NCBI GenBank assembly: GCA_026874595.1
Contig: CM049309.1
Location: 75,314,426 to 75,378,425 of the forward strand
Length of the DNA: 64,000 nt
Direction: 5' to 3'
Origin: Sipunculus nudus
Taxonomy: Eukaryota > Annelida > Sipuncula > Golfingiida > Sipunculidae
Part shown: positions 47,541-62,944 of the stretch, piece after piece
How positions within the stretch are numbered: position 1 is the first letter of the stretch
Layout of the letters: every line of letters begins with the position of its first letter
Translations under genes and position numbers: made by a program
Notes under the pieces: generated by a model
Told to the model about the DNA's origin: nothing
Database searches by the model: none
The model's input: only the letters and a program-made list of their open reading frames with translations

Positions 47541-48779
47541 TTGTTTGTCACCACTCTCCTGGCCACAATTTTGCCACAATAACCTTGAAACTTACAGGGA
47601 TGTTCGAAAACGTAATTTCTAGGTGCCCTATTGTTTTTGGTCAACATTGCTCCAGGGTCAAGGGTCAAGGTCACGACAGGTATGGTTAACGGTTTTTGCA
47701 CTATAACTTCGCCATAAATAGGCTTATCCACTTCTGCAATAGCTCATTTTTTTCGTCATCACCTGGCCTTTCTTTTGACATGTAGCTTACTTAAATTTGC
47801 CGTTACCATGGTTACATTTTTTGGGCAAAATTCATGGAAATTGGAAATAACACGACCATTTTTTGTAACTTTGTCAATTTTTAAGCTACAGACGTCTGGT
47901 TTTGGTCATTATGTACCTTATGGGCAGCTTGACATGATAAAACTGAAAGTCTCACCAAATCTCGCACCATTTCTCGTCAAACGAGAGTCTTCGAGATTTC
48001 ATTAAATATGACCTACAGGTTGCATTTTTTTAACAATGGCTTTGAAATTGATATATTTTGTGTTATTTATAAATATCTCGAAATCAGTTTTTCATTTTTT
48101 GGAAATAGCCACCAGGGGGCGTGGTACATGAAACACTGTAACATGTCATTTTTCTGCAATATCTCAAAAAATATTAAACGTGACACCATTTTTTTTGGTC
48201 GTATCTGAAACTAGGAACATTGGCTTATCTCTTCGCACATGTTGCTTTGTGCTGCCGTTACCATGGTTACCAAATTTTGGGGTAAAACTTGACAATCTGA
48301 AAATTCGGAGTTTTCCAGATTCTATCTCTGTTGATATTTGCGATAGAAAGGTCTGGTTTTTGGCGTTAGACAGCATCCCTCTAGTTCTAAGCCGTTCAAT
48401 CGCAAGTCTCGTCATATCTCGCACCGTTTCTCGTGAAACGAGAACACGTGACCATTCAAAGAAATGCCTATAATTCTGTCATTTTTCACGCTACAGACAC
48501 ATGGTTTGCAGCGCTGGATAGCGGCTGACACTCGCAGTCACATTCAGGGGTCACATTGTTAGTCTCGTCAAATCTCGCGCCGTTTTTCACCATACCACGA
48601 AGACACTCGCCGTCGCCGCAAGTGGCGGCAGGGTCCTTACGGTGGGCGGCCGGCGTGTGCAGCGGTCCGTGACGGCCTCTCCGGGCCCCATCTATGATCA
48701 TACATGTTGGAGGCACAGTCCATACTTTATTGCTTGCCGGAAATCTTCGATTTCCGCAAGCATATTGGTCAGTTGCGTA

Positions 48780-48822
<43 letters not shown>

Positions 48823-50061
48823 TTGTTTGTCACCACTCTCCTGGCCACAATTTTGCCACAATAACCTTGAAACTTACAGGGATGTTCGAAAACGTAATTT
48901 CTAGGTGCCCTATTGTTTTTGGTCAACATTGCTCCAGGGTCAAGGGTCAAGGTCACGACAGGTATGGTTAACGGTTTTTGCACTATAACTTCGCCATAAA
49001 TAGGCTTATCCACTTCTGCAATAGCTCATTTTTTTCGTCATCACCTGGCCTTTCTTTTGACATGTAGCTTACTTAAATTTGCCGTTACCATGGTTACATT
49101 TTTTGGGCAAAATTCATGGAAATTGGAAATAACACGACCATTTTTTGTAACTTTGTCAATTTTTAAGCTACAGACGTCTGGTTTTGGTCATTATGTACCT
49201 TATGGGCAGCTTGACATGATAAAACTGAAAGTCTCACCAAATCTCGCACCATTTCTCGTCAAACGAGAGTCTTCGAGATTTCATTAAATATGACCTACAG
49301 GTTGCATTTTTTTAACAATGGCTTTGAAATTGATATATTTTGTGTTATTTATAAATATCTCGAAATCAGTTTTTCATTTTTTGGAAATAGCCACCAGGGG
49401 GCGTGGTACATGAAACACTGTAACATGTCATTTTTCTGCAATATCTCAAAAAATATTAAACGTGACACCATTTTTTTTGGTCGTATCTGAAACTAGGAAC
49501 ATTGGCTTATCTCTTCGCACATGTTGCTTTGTGCTGCCGTTACCATGGTTACCAAATTTTGGGGTAAAACTTGACAATCTGAAAATTCGGAGTTTTCCAG
49601 ATTCTATCTCTGTTGATATTTGCGATAGAAAGGTCTGGTTTTTGGCGTTACACAGCATCCCTCTAGTTCTAAGCCGTTCAATCGCAAGTCTCGTCATATC
49701 TCGCACCGTTTCTCGTGAAACGAGAACACGTGACCATTCAAAGAAATGCCTATAATTCTGTCATTTTTCACGCTACAGACACATGGTTTGCAGCGCTGGA
49801 TAGCGGCTGACACTCGCAGTCACATTCAGGGGTCACATTGTTAGTCTCGTCAAATCTCGCGCCGTTTTTCACCATACCACGAAGACACTCGCCGTCGCCG
49901 CAAGTGGCGGCAGGGTCCTTACGGTGGGCGGCCGGCGTGTGCAGCGGTCCGTGACGGCCTCTCCGGGCCCCATCTATGATCATACATGTTGGAGGCACAG
50001 TCCATACTTTATTGCTTGCCGGAAATCTTCGATTTCCGCAAGCATATTGGTCAGTTGCGTA

Positions 50062-50104
<43 letters not shown>

Positions 50105-51343
50105 TTGTTTGTCACCACTCTCCTGGCCACAATTTTGCCACAATAACCTTGAAACTTACAGGGATGTTCGAAAACGTAATTTCTAGGTGCCCTATTGTTT
50201 TTGGTCAACATTGCTCCAGGGTCAAGGGTCAAGGTCACGACAGGTATGGTTAACGGTTTTTGCACTATAACTTCGCCATAAATAGGCTTATCCACTTCTG
50301 CAATAGCTCATTTTTTTCGTCATCACCTGGCCTTTCTTTTGACATGTAGCTTACTTAAATTTGCCGTTACCATGGTTACATTTTTTGGGCAAAATTCATG
50401 GAAATTGGAAATAACACGACCATTTTTTGTAACTTTGTCAATTTTTAAGCTACAGACGTCTGGTTTTGGTCATTATGTACCTTATGGGCAGCTTGACATG
50501 ATAAAACTGAAAGTCTCACCAAATCTCGCACCATTTCTCGTCAAACGAGAGTCTTCGAGATTTCATTAAATATGACCTACAGGTTGCATTTTTTTAACAA
50601 TGGCTTTGAAATTGATATATTTTGTGTTATTTATAAATATCTCGAAATCAGTTTTTCATTTTTTGGAAATAGCCACCAGGGGGCGTGGTACATGAAACAC
50701 TGTAACATGTCATTTTTCTGCAATATCTCAAAAAATATTAAACGTGACACCATTTTTTTTGGTCGTATCTGAAACTAGGAACATTGGCTTATCTCTTCGC
50801 ACATGTTGCTTTGTGCTGCCGTTACCATGGTTACCAAATTTTGGGGTAAAACTTGACAATCTGAAAATTCGGAGTTTTCCAGATTCTATCTCTGTTGATA
50901 TTTGCGATAGAAAGGTCTGGTTTTTGGCGTTAGACAGCATCCCTCTAGTTCTAAGCCGTTCAATCGCAAGTCTCGTCATATCTCGCACCGTTTCTCGTGA
51001 AACGAGAACACGTGACCATTCAAAGAAATGCCTATAATTCTGTCATTTTTCACGCTACAGACACATGGTTTGCAGCGCTGGATAGCGGCTGACACTCGCA
51101 GTCACATTCAGGGGTCACATTGTTAGTCTCGTCAAATCTCGCGCCGTTTTTCACCATACCACGAAGACACTCGCCGTCGCCGCAAGTGGCGGCAGGGTCC
51201 TTACGGTGGGCGGCCGGCGTGTGCAGCGGTCCGTGACGGCCTCTCCGGGCCCCATCTATGATCATACATGTTGGAGGCACAGTCCATACTTTATTGCTTG
51301 CCGGAAATCTTCGATTTCCGCAAGCATATTGGTCAGTTGCGTA

Positions 51344-51390
<47 letters not shown>

Positions 51391-52629
51391 TTGTTTGTCA
51401 CCACTCTCCTGGCCACAATTTTGCCACAATAACCTTGAAACTTACAGGGATGTTCGAAAACGTAATTTCTAGGTGCCCTATTGTTTTTGGTCAACATTGC
51501 TCCAGGGTCAAGGGTCAAGGTCACGACAGGTATGGTTAACGGTTTTTGCACTATAACTTCGCCATAAATAGGCTTATCCACTTCTGCAATAGCTCATTTT
51601 TTTCGTCATCACCTGGCCTTTCTTTTGACATGTAGCTTACTTAAATTTGCCGTTACCATGGTTACATTTTTTGGGCAAAATTCATGGAAATTGGAAATAA
51701 CACGACCATTTTTTGTAACTTTGTCAATTTTTAAGCTACAGACGTCTGGTTTTGGTCATTATGTACCTTATGGGCAGCTTGACATGATAAAACTGAAAGT
51801 CTCACCAAATCTCGCACCATTTCTCGTCAAACGAGAGTCTTCGAGATTTCATTAAATATGACCTACAGGTTGCATTTTTTTAACAATGGCTTTGAAATTG
51901 ATATATTTTGTGTTATTTATAAATATCTCGAAATCAGTTTTTCATTTTTTGGAAATAGCCACCAGGGGGCGTGGTACATGAAACACTGTAACATGTCATT
52001 TTTCTGCAATATCTCAAAAAATATTAAACGTGGCACCATTTTTTTTGGTCGTATCTGAAACTAGGAACATTGGCTTATCTCTTCGCACATGTTGCTTTGT
52101 GCTGCCGTTACCATGGTTACCAAATTTTGGGGTAAAACTTGACAATCTGAAAATTCGGAGTTTTCCAGATTCTATCTCTGTTGATATTTGCGATAGAAAG
52201 GTCTGGTTTTTGGCGTTACACAGCATCCCTCTAGTTCTAAGCCGTTCAATCGCAAGTCTCGTCATATCTCGCACCGTTTCTCGTGAAACGAGAACACGTG
52301 ACCATTCAAAGAAATGCCTATAATTCTGTCATTTTTCACGCTACAGACACATGGTTTGCAGCGCTGGATAGCGGCTGACACTCGCAGTCACATTCAGGGG
52401 TCACATTGTTAGTCTCGTCAAATCTCGCGCCGTTTTTCACCATACCACGAAGACACTCGCCGTCGCCGCAAGTGGCGGCAGGGTCCTTACGGTGGGCGGC
52501 CGGCGTGTGCAGCGGTCCGTGACGGCCTCTCCGGGCCCCATCTATGATCATACATGTTGGAGGCACAGTCCATACTTTATTGCTTGCCGGAAATCTTCGA
52601 TTTCCGCAAGCATATTGGTCAGTTGCGTA

Positions 52630-52672
<43 letters not shown>

Positions 52673-53911
52673 TTGTTTGTCACCACTCTCCTGGCCACAA
52701 TTTTGCCACAATAACCTTGAAACTTACAGGGATGTTCGAAAACGTAATTTCTAGGTGCCCTATTGTTTTTGGTCAACATTGCTCCAGGGTCAAGGGTCAA
52801 GGTCACGACAGGTATGGTTAACGGTTTTTGCACTATAACTTCGCCATAAATAGGCTTATCCACTTCTGCAATAGCTCATTTTTTTCGTCATCACCTGGCC
52901 TTTCTTTTGACATGTAGCTTACTTAAATTTGCCGTTACCATGGTTACATTTTTTGGGCAAAATTCATGGAAATTGGAAATAACACGACCATTTTTTGTAA
53001 CTTTGTCAATTTTTAAGCTACAGACGTCTGGTTTTGGTCATTATGTACCTTATGGGCAGCTTGACATGATAAAACTGAAAGTCTCACCAAATCTCGCACC
53101 ATTTCTCGTCAAACGAGAGTCTTCGAGATTTCATTAAATATGACCTACAGGTTGCATTTTTTTAACAATGGCTTTGAAATTGATATATTTTGTGTTATTT
53201 ATAAATATCTCGAAATCAGTTTTTCATTTTTTGGAAATAGCCACCAGGGGGCGTGGTACATGAAACACTGTAACATGTCATTTTTCTGCAATATCTCAAA
53301 AAATATTAAACGTGACACCATTTTTTTTGGTCGTATCTGAAACTAGGAACATTGGCTTATCTCTTCGCACATGTTGCTTTGTGCTGCCGTTACCATGGTT
53401 ACCAAATTTTGGGGTAAAACTTGACAATCTGAAAATTCGGAGTTTTCCAGATTCTATCTCTGTTGATATTTGCGATAGAAAGGTCTGGTTTTTGGCGTTA
53501 CACAGCATCCCTCTAGTTCTAAGCCGTTCAATCGCAAGTCTCGTCATATCTCGCACCGTTTCTCGTGAAACGAGAACACGTGACCATTCAAAGAAATGCC
53601 TATAATTCTGTCATTTTTCACGCTACAGACACATGGTTTGCAGCGCTGGATAGCGGCTGACACTCGCAGTCACATTCAGGGGTCACATTGTTAGTCTCGT
53701 CAAATCTCGCGCCGTTTTTCACCATACCACGAAGACACTCGCCGTCGCCGCAAGTGGCGGCAGGGTCCTTACGGTGGGCGGCCGGCGTGTGCAGCGGTCC
53801 GTGACGGCCTCTCCGGGCCCCATCTATGATCATACATGTTGGAGGCACAGTCCATACTTTATTGCTTGCCGGAAATCTTCGATTTCCGCAAGCATATTGG
53901 TCAGTTGCGTA

Positions 53912-53954
<43 letters not shown>

Positions 53955-55193
53955 TTGTTTGTCACCACTCTCCTGGCCACAATTTTGCCACAATAACCTT
54001 GAAACTTACAGGGATGTTCGAAAACGTAATTTCTAGGTGCCCTATTGTTTTTGGTCAACATTGCTCCAGGGTCAAGGGTCAAGGTCACGACAGGTATGGT
54101 TAACGGTTTTTGCACTATAACTTCGCCATAAATAGGCTTATCCACTTCTGCAATAGCTCATTTTTTTCGTCATCACCTGGCCTTTCTTTTGACATGTAGC
54201 TTACTTAAATTTGCCGTTACCATGGTTACATTTTTTGGGCAAAATTCATGGAAATTGGAAATAACACGACCATTTTTTGTAACTTTGTCAATTTTTAAGC
54301 TACAGACGTCTGGTTTTGGTCATTATGTACCTTATGGGCAGCTTGACATGATAAAACTGAAAGTCTCACCAAATCTCGCACCATTTCTCGTCAAACGAGA
54401 GTCTTCGAGATTTCATTAAATATGACCTACAGGTTGCATTTTTTTAACAATGGCTTTGAAATTGATATATTTTGTGTTATTTATAAATATCTCGAAATCA
54501 GTTTTTCATTTTTTGGAAATAGCCACCAGGGGGCGTGGTACATGAAACACTGTAACATGTCATTTTTCTGCAATATCTCAAAAAATATTAAACGTGACAC
54601 CATTTTTTTTGGTCGTATCTGAAACTAGGAACATTGGCTTATCTCTTCGCACATGTTGCTTTGTGCTGCCGTTACCATGGTTACCAAATTTTGGGGTAAA
54701 ACTTGACAATCTGAAAATTCGGAGTTTTCCAGATTCTATCTCTGTTGATATTTGCGATAGAAAGGTCTGGTTTTTGGCGTTACACAGCATCCCTCTAGTT
54801 CTAAGCCGTTCAATCGCAAGTCTCGTCATATCTCGCACCGTTTCTCGTGAAACGAGAACACGTGACCATTCAAAGAAATGCCTATAATTCTGTCATTTTT
54901 CACGCTACAGACACATGGTTTGCAGCGCTGGATAGCGGCTGACACTCGCAGTCACATTCAGGGGTCACATTGTTAGTCTCGTCAAATCTCGCGCCGTTTT
55001 TCACCATACCACGAAGACACTCGCCGTCGCCGCAAGTGGCGGCAGGGTCCTTACGGTGGGCGGCCGGCGTGTGCAGCGGTCCGTGACGGCCTCTCCGGGC
55101 CCCATCTATGATCATACATGTTGGAGGCACAGTCCATACTTTATTGCTTGCCGGAAATCTTCGATTTCCGCAAGCATATTGGTCAGTTGCGTA

Positions 55194-55240
<47 letters not shown>

Positions 55241-56479
55241 TTGTTTGTCACCACTCTCCTGGCCACAATTTTGCCACAATAACCTTGAAACTTACAGGGA
55301 TGTTCGAAAACGTAATTTCTAGGTGCCCTATTGTTTTTGGTCAACATTGCTCCAGGGTCAAGGGTCAAGGTCACGACAGGTATGGTTAACGGTTTTTGCA
55401 CTATAACTTCGCCATAAATAGGCTTATCCACTTCTGCAATAGCTCATTTTTTTCGTCATCACCTGGCCTTTCTTTTGACATGTAGCTTACTTAAATTTGC
55501 CGTTACCATGGTTACATTTTTTGGGCAAAATTCATGGAAATTGGAAATAACACGACCATTTTTTGTAACTTTGTCAATTTTTAAGCTACAGACGTCTGGT
55601 TTTGGTCATTATGTACCTTATGGGCAGCTTGACATGATAAAACTGAAAGTCTCACCAAATCTCGCACCATTTCTCGTCAAACGAGAGTCTTCGAGATTTC
55701 ATTAAATATGACCTACAGGTTGCATTTTTTTAACAATGGCTTTGAAATTGATATATTTTGTGTTATTTATAAATATCTCGAAATCAGTTTTTCATTTTTT
55801 GGAAATAGCCACCAGGGGGCGTGGTACATGAAACACTGTAACATGTCATTTTTCTGCAATATCTCAAAAAATATTAAACGTGACACCATTTTTTTTGGTC
55901 GTATCTGAAACTAGGAACATTGGCTTATCTCTTCGCACATGTTGCTTTGTGCTGCCGTTACCATGGTTACCAAATTTTGGGGTAAAACTTGACAATCTGA
56001 AAATTCGGAGTTTTCCAGATTCTATCTCTGTTGATATTTGCGATAGAAAGGTCTGGTTTTTGGCGTTAGACAGCATCCCTCTAGTTCTAAGCCGTTCAAT
56101 CGCAAGTCTCGTCATATCTCGCACCGTTTCTCGTGAAACGAGAACACGTGACCATTCAAAGAAATGCCTATAATTCTGTCATTTTTCACGCTACAGACAC
56201 ATGGTTTGCAGCGCTGGATAGCGGCTGACACTCGCAGTCACATTCAGGGGTCACATTGTTAGTCTCGTCAAATCTCGCGCCGTTTTTCACCATACCACGA
56301 AGACACTCGCCGTCGCCGCAAGTGGCGGCAGGGTCCTTACGGTGGGCGGCCGGCGTGTGCAGCGGTCCGTGACGGCCTCTCCGGGCCCCATCTATGATCA
56401 TACATGTTGGAGGCACAGTCCATACTTTATTGCTTGCCGGAAATCTTCGATTTCCGCAAGCATATTGGTCAGTTGCGTA

Positions 56480-56522
<43 letters not shown>

Positions 56523-57761
56523 TTGTTTGTCACCACTCTCCTGGCCACAATTTTGCCACAATAACCTTGAAACTTACAGGGATGTTCGAAAACGTAATTT
56601 CTAGGTGCCCTATTGTTTTTGGTCAACATTGCTCCAGGGTCAAGGGTCAAGGTCACGACAGGTATGGTTAACGGTTTTTGCACTATAACTTCGCCATAAA
56701 TAGGCTTATCCACTTCTGCAATAGCTCATTTTTTTCGTCATCACCTGGCCTTTCTTTTGACATGTAGCTTACTTAAATTTGCCGTTACCATGGTTACATT
56801 TTTTGGGCAAAATTCATGGAAATTGGAAATAACACGACCATTTTTTGTAACTTTGTCAATTTTTAAGCTACAGACGTCTGGTTTTGGTCATTATGTACCT
56901 TATGGGCAGCTTGACATGATAAAACTGAAAGTCTCACCAAATCTCGCACCATTTCTCGTCAAACGAGAGTCTTCGAGATTTCATTAAATATGACCTACAG
57001 GTTGCATTTTTTTAACAATGGCTTTGAAATTGATATATTTTGTGTTATTTATAAATATCTCGAAATCAGTTTTTCATTTTTTGGAAATAGCCACCAGGGG
57101 GCGTGGTACATGAAACACTGTAACATGTCATTTTTCTGCAATATCTCAAAAAATATTAAACGTGACACCATTTTTTTTGGTCGTATCTGAAACTAGGAAC
57201 ATTGGCTTATCTCTTCGCACATGTTGCTTTGTGCTGCCGTTACCATGGTTACCAAATTTTGGGGTAAAACTTGACAATCTGAAAATTCGGAGTTTTCCAG
57301 ATTCTATCTCTGTTGATATTTGCGATAGAAAGGTCTGGTTTTTGGCGTTAGACAGCATCCCTCTAGTTCTAAGCCGTTCAATCGCAAGTCTCGTCATATC
57401 TCGCACCGTTTCTCGTGAAACGAGAACACGTGACCATTCAAAGAAATGCCTATAATTCTGTCATTTTTCACGCTACAGACACATGGTTTGCAGCGCTGGA
57501 TAGCGGCTGACACTCGCAGTCACATTCAGGGGTCACATTGTTAGTCTCGTCAAATCTCGCGCCGTTTTTCACCATACCACGAAGACACTCGCCGTCGCCG
57601 CAAGTGGCGGCAGGGTCCTTACGGTGGGCGGCCGGCGTGTGCAGCGGTCCGTGACGGCCTCTCCGGGCCCCATCTATGATCATACATGTTGGAGGCACAG
57701 TCCATACTTTATTGCTTGCCGGAAATCTTCGATTTCCGCAAGCATATTGGTCAGTTGCGTA

Positions 57762-57808
<47 letters not shown>

Positions 57809-59047
57809 TTGTTTGTCACCACTCTCCTGGCCACAATTTTGCCACAATAACCTTGAAACTTACAGGGATGTTCGAAAACGTAATTTCTAGGTGCCCTATT
57901 GTTTTTGGTCAACATTGCTCCAGGGTCAAGGGTCAAGGTCACGACAGGTATGGTTAACGGTTTTTGCACTATAACTTCGCCATAAATAGGCTTATCCACT
58001 TCTGCAATAGCTCATTTTTTTCGTCATCACCTGGCCTTTCTTTTGACATGTAGCTTACTTAAATTTGCCGTTACCATGGTTACATTTTTTGGGCAAAATT
58101 CATGGAAATTGGAAATAACACGACCATTTTTTGTAACTTTGTCAATTTTTAAGCTACAGACGTCTGGTTTTGGTCATTATGTACCTTATGGGCAGCTTGA
58201 CATGATAAAACTGAAAGTCTCACCAAATCTCGCACCATTTCTCGTCAAACGAGAGTCTTCGAGATTTCATTAAATATGACCTACAGGTTGCATTTTTTTA
58301 ACAATGGCTTTGAAATTGATATATTTTGTGTTATTTATAAATATCTCGAAATCAGTTTTTCATTTTTTGGAAATAGCCACCAGGGGGCGTGGTACATGAA
58401 ACACTGTAACATGTCATTTTTCTGCAATATCTCAAAAAATATTAAACGTGACACCATTTTTTTTGGTCGTATCTGAAACTAGGAACATTGGCTTATCTCT
58501 TCGCACATGTTGCTTTGTGCTGCCGTTACCATGGTTACCAAATTTTGGGGTAAAACTTGACAATCTGAAAATTCGGAGTTTTCCAGATTCTATCTCTGTT
58601 GATATTTGCGATAGAAAGGTCTGGTTTTTGGCGTTACACAGCATCCCTCTAGTTCTAAGCCGTTCAATCGCAAGTCTCGTCATATCTCGCACCGTTTCTC
58701 GTGAAACGAGAACACGTGACCATTCAAAGAAATGCCTATAATTCTGTCATTTTTCACGCTACAGACACATGGTTTGCAGCGCTGGATAGCGGCTGACACT
58801 CGCAGTCACATTCAGGGGTCACATTGTTAGTCTCGTCAAATCTCGCGCCGTTTTTCACCATACCACGAAGACACTCGCCGTCGCCGCAAGTGGCGGCAGG
58901 GTCCTTACGGTGGGCGGCCGGCGTGTGCAGCGGTCCGTGACGGCCTCTCCGGGCCCCATCTATGATCATACATGTTGGAGGCACAGTCCATACTTTATTG
59001 CTTGCCGGAAATCTTCGATTTCCGCAAGCATATTGGTCAGTTGCGTA

Positions 59048-59090
<43 letters not shown>

Positions 59091-60329
59091 TTGTTTGTCA
59101 CCACTCTCCTGGCCACAATTTTGCCACAATAACCTTGAAACTTACAGGGATGTTCGAAAACGTAATTTCTAGGTGCCCTATTGTTTTTGGTCAACATTGC
59201 TCCAGGGTCAAGGGTCAAGGTCACGACAGGTATGGTTAACGGTTTTTGCACTATAACTTCGCCATAAATAGGCTTATCCACTTCTGCAATAGCTCATTTT
59301 TTTCGTCATCACCTGGCCTTTCTTTTGACATGTAGCTTACTTAAATTTGCCGTTACCATGGTTACATTTTTTGGGCAAAATTCATGGAAATTGGAAATAA
59401 CACGACCATTTTTTGTAACTTTGTCAATTTTTAAGCTACAGACGTCTGGTTTTGGTCATTATGTACCTTATGGGCAGCTTGACATGATAAAACTGAAAGT
59501 CTCACCAAATCTCGCACCATTTCTCGTCAAACGAGAGTCTTCGAGATTTCATTAAATATGACCTACAGGTTGCATTTTTTTAACAATGGCTTTGAAATTG
59601 ATATATTTTGTGTTATTTATAAATATCTCGAAATCAGTTTTTCATTTTTTGGAAATAGCCACCAGGGGGCGTGGTACATGAAACACTGTAACATGTCATT
59701 TTTCTGCAATATCTCAAAAAATATTAAACGTGACACCATTTTTTTTGGTCGTATCTGAAACTAGGAACATTGGCTTATCTCTTCGCACATGTTGCTTTGT
59801 GCTGCCGTTACCATGGTTACCAAATTTTGGGGTAAAACTTGACAATCTGAAAATTCGGAGTTTTCCAGATTCTATCTCTGTTGATATTTGCGATAGAAAG
59901 GTCTGGTTTTTGGCGTTACACAGCATCCCTCTAGTTCTAAGCCGTTCAATCGCAAGTCTCGTCATATCTCGCACCGTTTCTCGTGAAACGAGAACACGTG
60001 ACCATTCAAAGAAATGCCTATAATTCTGTCATTTTTCACGCTACAGACACATGGTTTGCAGCGCTGGATAGCGGCTGACACTCGCAGTCACATTCAGGGG
60101 TCACATTGTTAGTCTCGTCAAATCTCGCGCCGTTTTTCACCATACCACGAAGACACTCGCCGTCGCCGCAAGTGGCGGCAGGGTCCTTACGGTGGGCGGC
60201 CGGCGTGTGCAGCGGTCCGTGACGGCCTCTCCGGGCCCCATCTATGATCATACATGTTGGAGGCACAGTCCATACTTTATTGCTTGCCGGAAATCTTCGA
60301 TTTCCGCAAGCATATTGGTCAGTTGCGTA

Positions 60330-60376
<47 letters not shown>

Positions 60377-61615
60377 TTGTTTGTCACCACTCTCCTGGCC
60401 ACAATTTTGCCACAATAACCTTGAAACTTACAGGGATGTTCGAAAACGTAATTTCTAGGTGCCCTATTGTTTTTGGTCAACATTGCTCCAGGGTCAAGGG
60501 TCAAGGTCACGACAGGTATGGTTAACGGTTTTTGCACTATAACTTCGCCATAAATAGGCTTATCCACTTCTGCAATAGCTCATTTTTTTCGTCATCACCT
60601 GGCCTTTCTTTTGACATGTAGCTTACTTAAATTTGCCGTTACCATGGTTACATTTTTTGGGCAAAATTCATGGAAATTGGAAATAACACGACCATTTTTT
60701 GTAACTTTGTCAATTTTTAAGCTACAGACGTCTGGTTTTGGTCATTATGTACCTTATGGGCAGCTTGACATGATAAAACTGAAAGTCTCACCAAATCTCG
60801 CACCATTTCTCGTCAAACGAGAGTCTTCGAGATTTCATTAAATATGACCTACAGGTTGCATTTTTTTAACAATGGCTTTGAAATTGATATATTTTGTGTT
60901 ATTTATAAATATCTCGAAATCAGTTTTTCATTTTTTGGAAATAGCCACCAGGGGGCGTGGTACATGAAACACTGTAACATGTCATTTTTCTGCAATATCT
61001 CAAAAAATATTAAACGTGACACCATTTTTTTTGGTCGTATCTGAAACTAGGAACATTGGCTTATCTCTTCGCACATGTTGCTTTGTGCTGCCGTTACCAT
61101 GGTTACCAAATTTTGGGGTAAAACTTGACAATCTGAAAATTCGGAGTTTTCCAGATTCTATCTCTGTTGATATTTGCGATAGAAAGGTCTGGTTTTTGGC
61201 GTTAGACAGCATCCCTCTAGTTCTAAGCCGTTCAATCGCAAGTCTCGTCATATCTCGCACCGTTTCTCGTGAAACGAGAACACGTGACCATTCAAAGAAA
61301 TGCCTATAATTCTGTCATTTTTCACGCTACAGACACATGGTTTGCAGCGCTGGATAGCGGCTGACACTCGCAGTCACATTCAGGGGTCACATTGTTAGTC
61401 TCGTCAAATCTCGCGCCGTTTTTCACCATACCACGAAGACACTCGCCGTCGCCGCAAGTGGCGGCAGGGTCCTTACGGTGGGCGGCCGGCGTGTGCAGCG
61501 GTCCGTGACGGCCTCTCCGGGCCCCATCTATGATCATACATGTTGGAGGCACAGTCCATACTTTATTGCTTGCCGGAAATCTTCGATTTCCGCAAGCATA
61601 TTGGTCAGTTGCGTA

Positions 61616-61658
<43 letters not shown>

Positions 61659-62897
61659 TTGTTTGTCACCACTCTCCTGGCCACAATTTTGCCACAATAA
61701 CCTTGAAACTTACAGGGATGTTCGAAAACGTAATTTCTAGGTGCCCTATTGTTTTTGGTCAACATTGCTCCAGGGTCAAGGGTCAAGGTCACGACAGGTA
61801 TGGTTAACGGTTTTTGCACTATAACTTCGCCATAAATAGGCTTATCCACTTCTGCAATAGCTCATTTTTTTCGTCATCACCTGGCCTTTCTTTTGACATG
61901 TAGCTTACTTAAATTTGCCGTTACCATGGTTACATTTTTTGGGCAAAATTCATGGAAATTGGAAATAACACGACCATTTTTTGTAACTTTGTCAATTTTT
62001 AAGCTACAGACGTCTGGTTTTGGTCATTATGTACCTTATGGGCAGCTTGACATGATAAAACTGAAAGTCTCACCAAATCTCGCACCATTTCTCGTCAAAC
62101 GAGAGTCTTCGAGATTTCATTAAATATGACCTACAGGTTGCATTTTTTTAACAATGGCTTTGAAATTGATATATTTTGTGTTATTTATAAATATCTCGAA
62201 ATCAGTTTTTCATTTTTTGGAAATAGCCACCAGGGGGCGTGGTACATGAAACACTGTAACATGTCATTTTTCTGCAATATCTCAAAAAATATTAAACGTG
62301 ACACCATTTTTTTTGGTCGTATCTGAAACTAGGAACATTGGCTTATCTCTTCGCACATGTTGCTTTGTGCTGCCGTTACCATGGTTACCAAATTTTGGGG
62401 TAAAACTTGACAATCTGAAAATTCGGAGTTTTCCAGATTCTATCTCTGTTGATATTTGCGATAGAAAGGTCTGGTTTTTGGCGTTACACAGCATCCCTCT
62501 AGTTCTAAGCCGTTCAATCGCAAGTCTCGTCATATCTCGCACCGTTTCTCGTGAAACGAGAACACGTGACCATTCAAAGAAATGCCTATAATTCTGTCAT
62601 TTTTCACGCTACAGACACATGGTTTGCAGCGCTGGATAGCGGCTGACACTCGCAGTCACATTCAGGGGTCACATTGTTAGTCTCGTCAAATCTCGCGCCG
62701 TTTTTCACCATACCACGAAGACACTCGCCGTCGCCGCAAGTGGCGGCAGGGTCCTTACGGTGGGCGGCCGGCGTGTGCAGCGGTCCGTGACGGCCTCTCC
62801 GGGCCCCATCTATGATCATACATGTTGGAGGCACAGTCCATACTTTATTGCTTGCCGGAAATCTTCGATTTCCGCAAGCATATTGGTCAGTTGCGTA

Positions 62898-62944
<47 letters not shown>
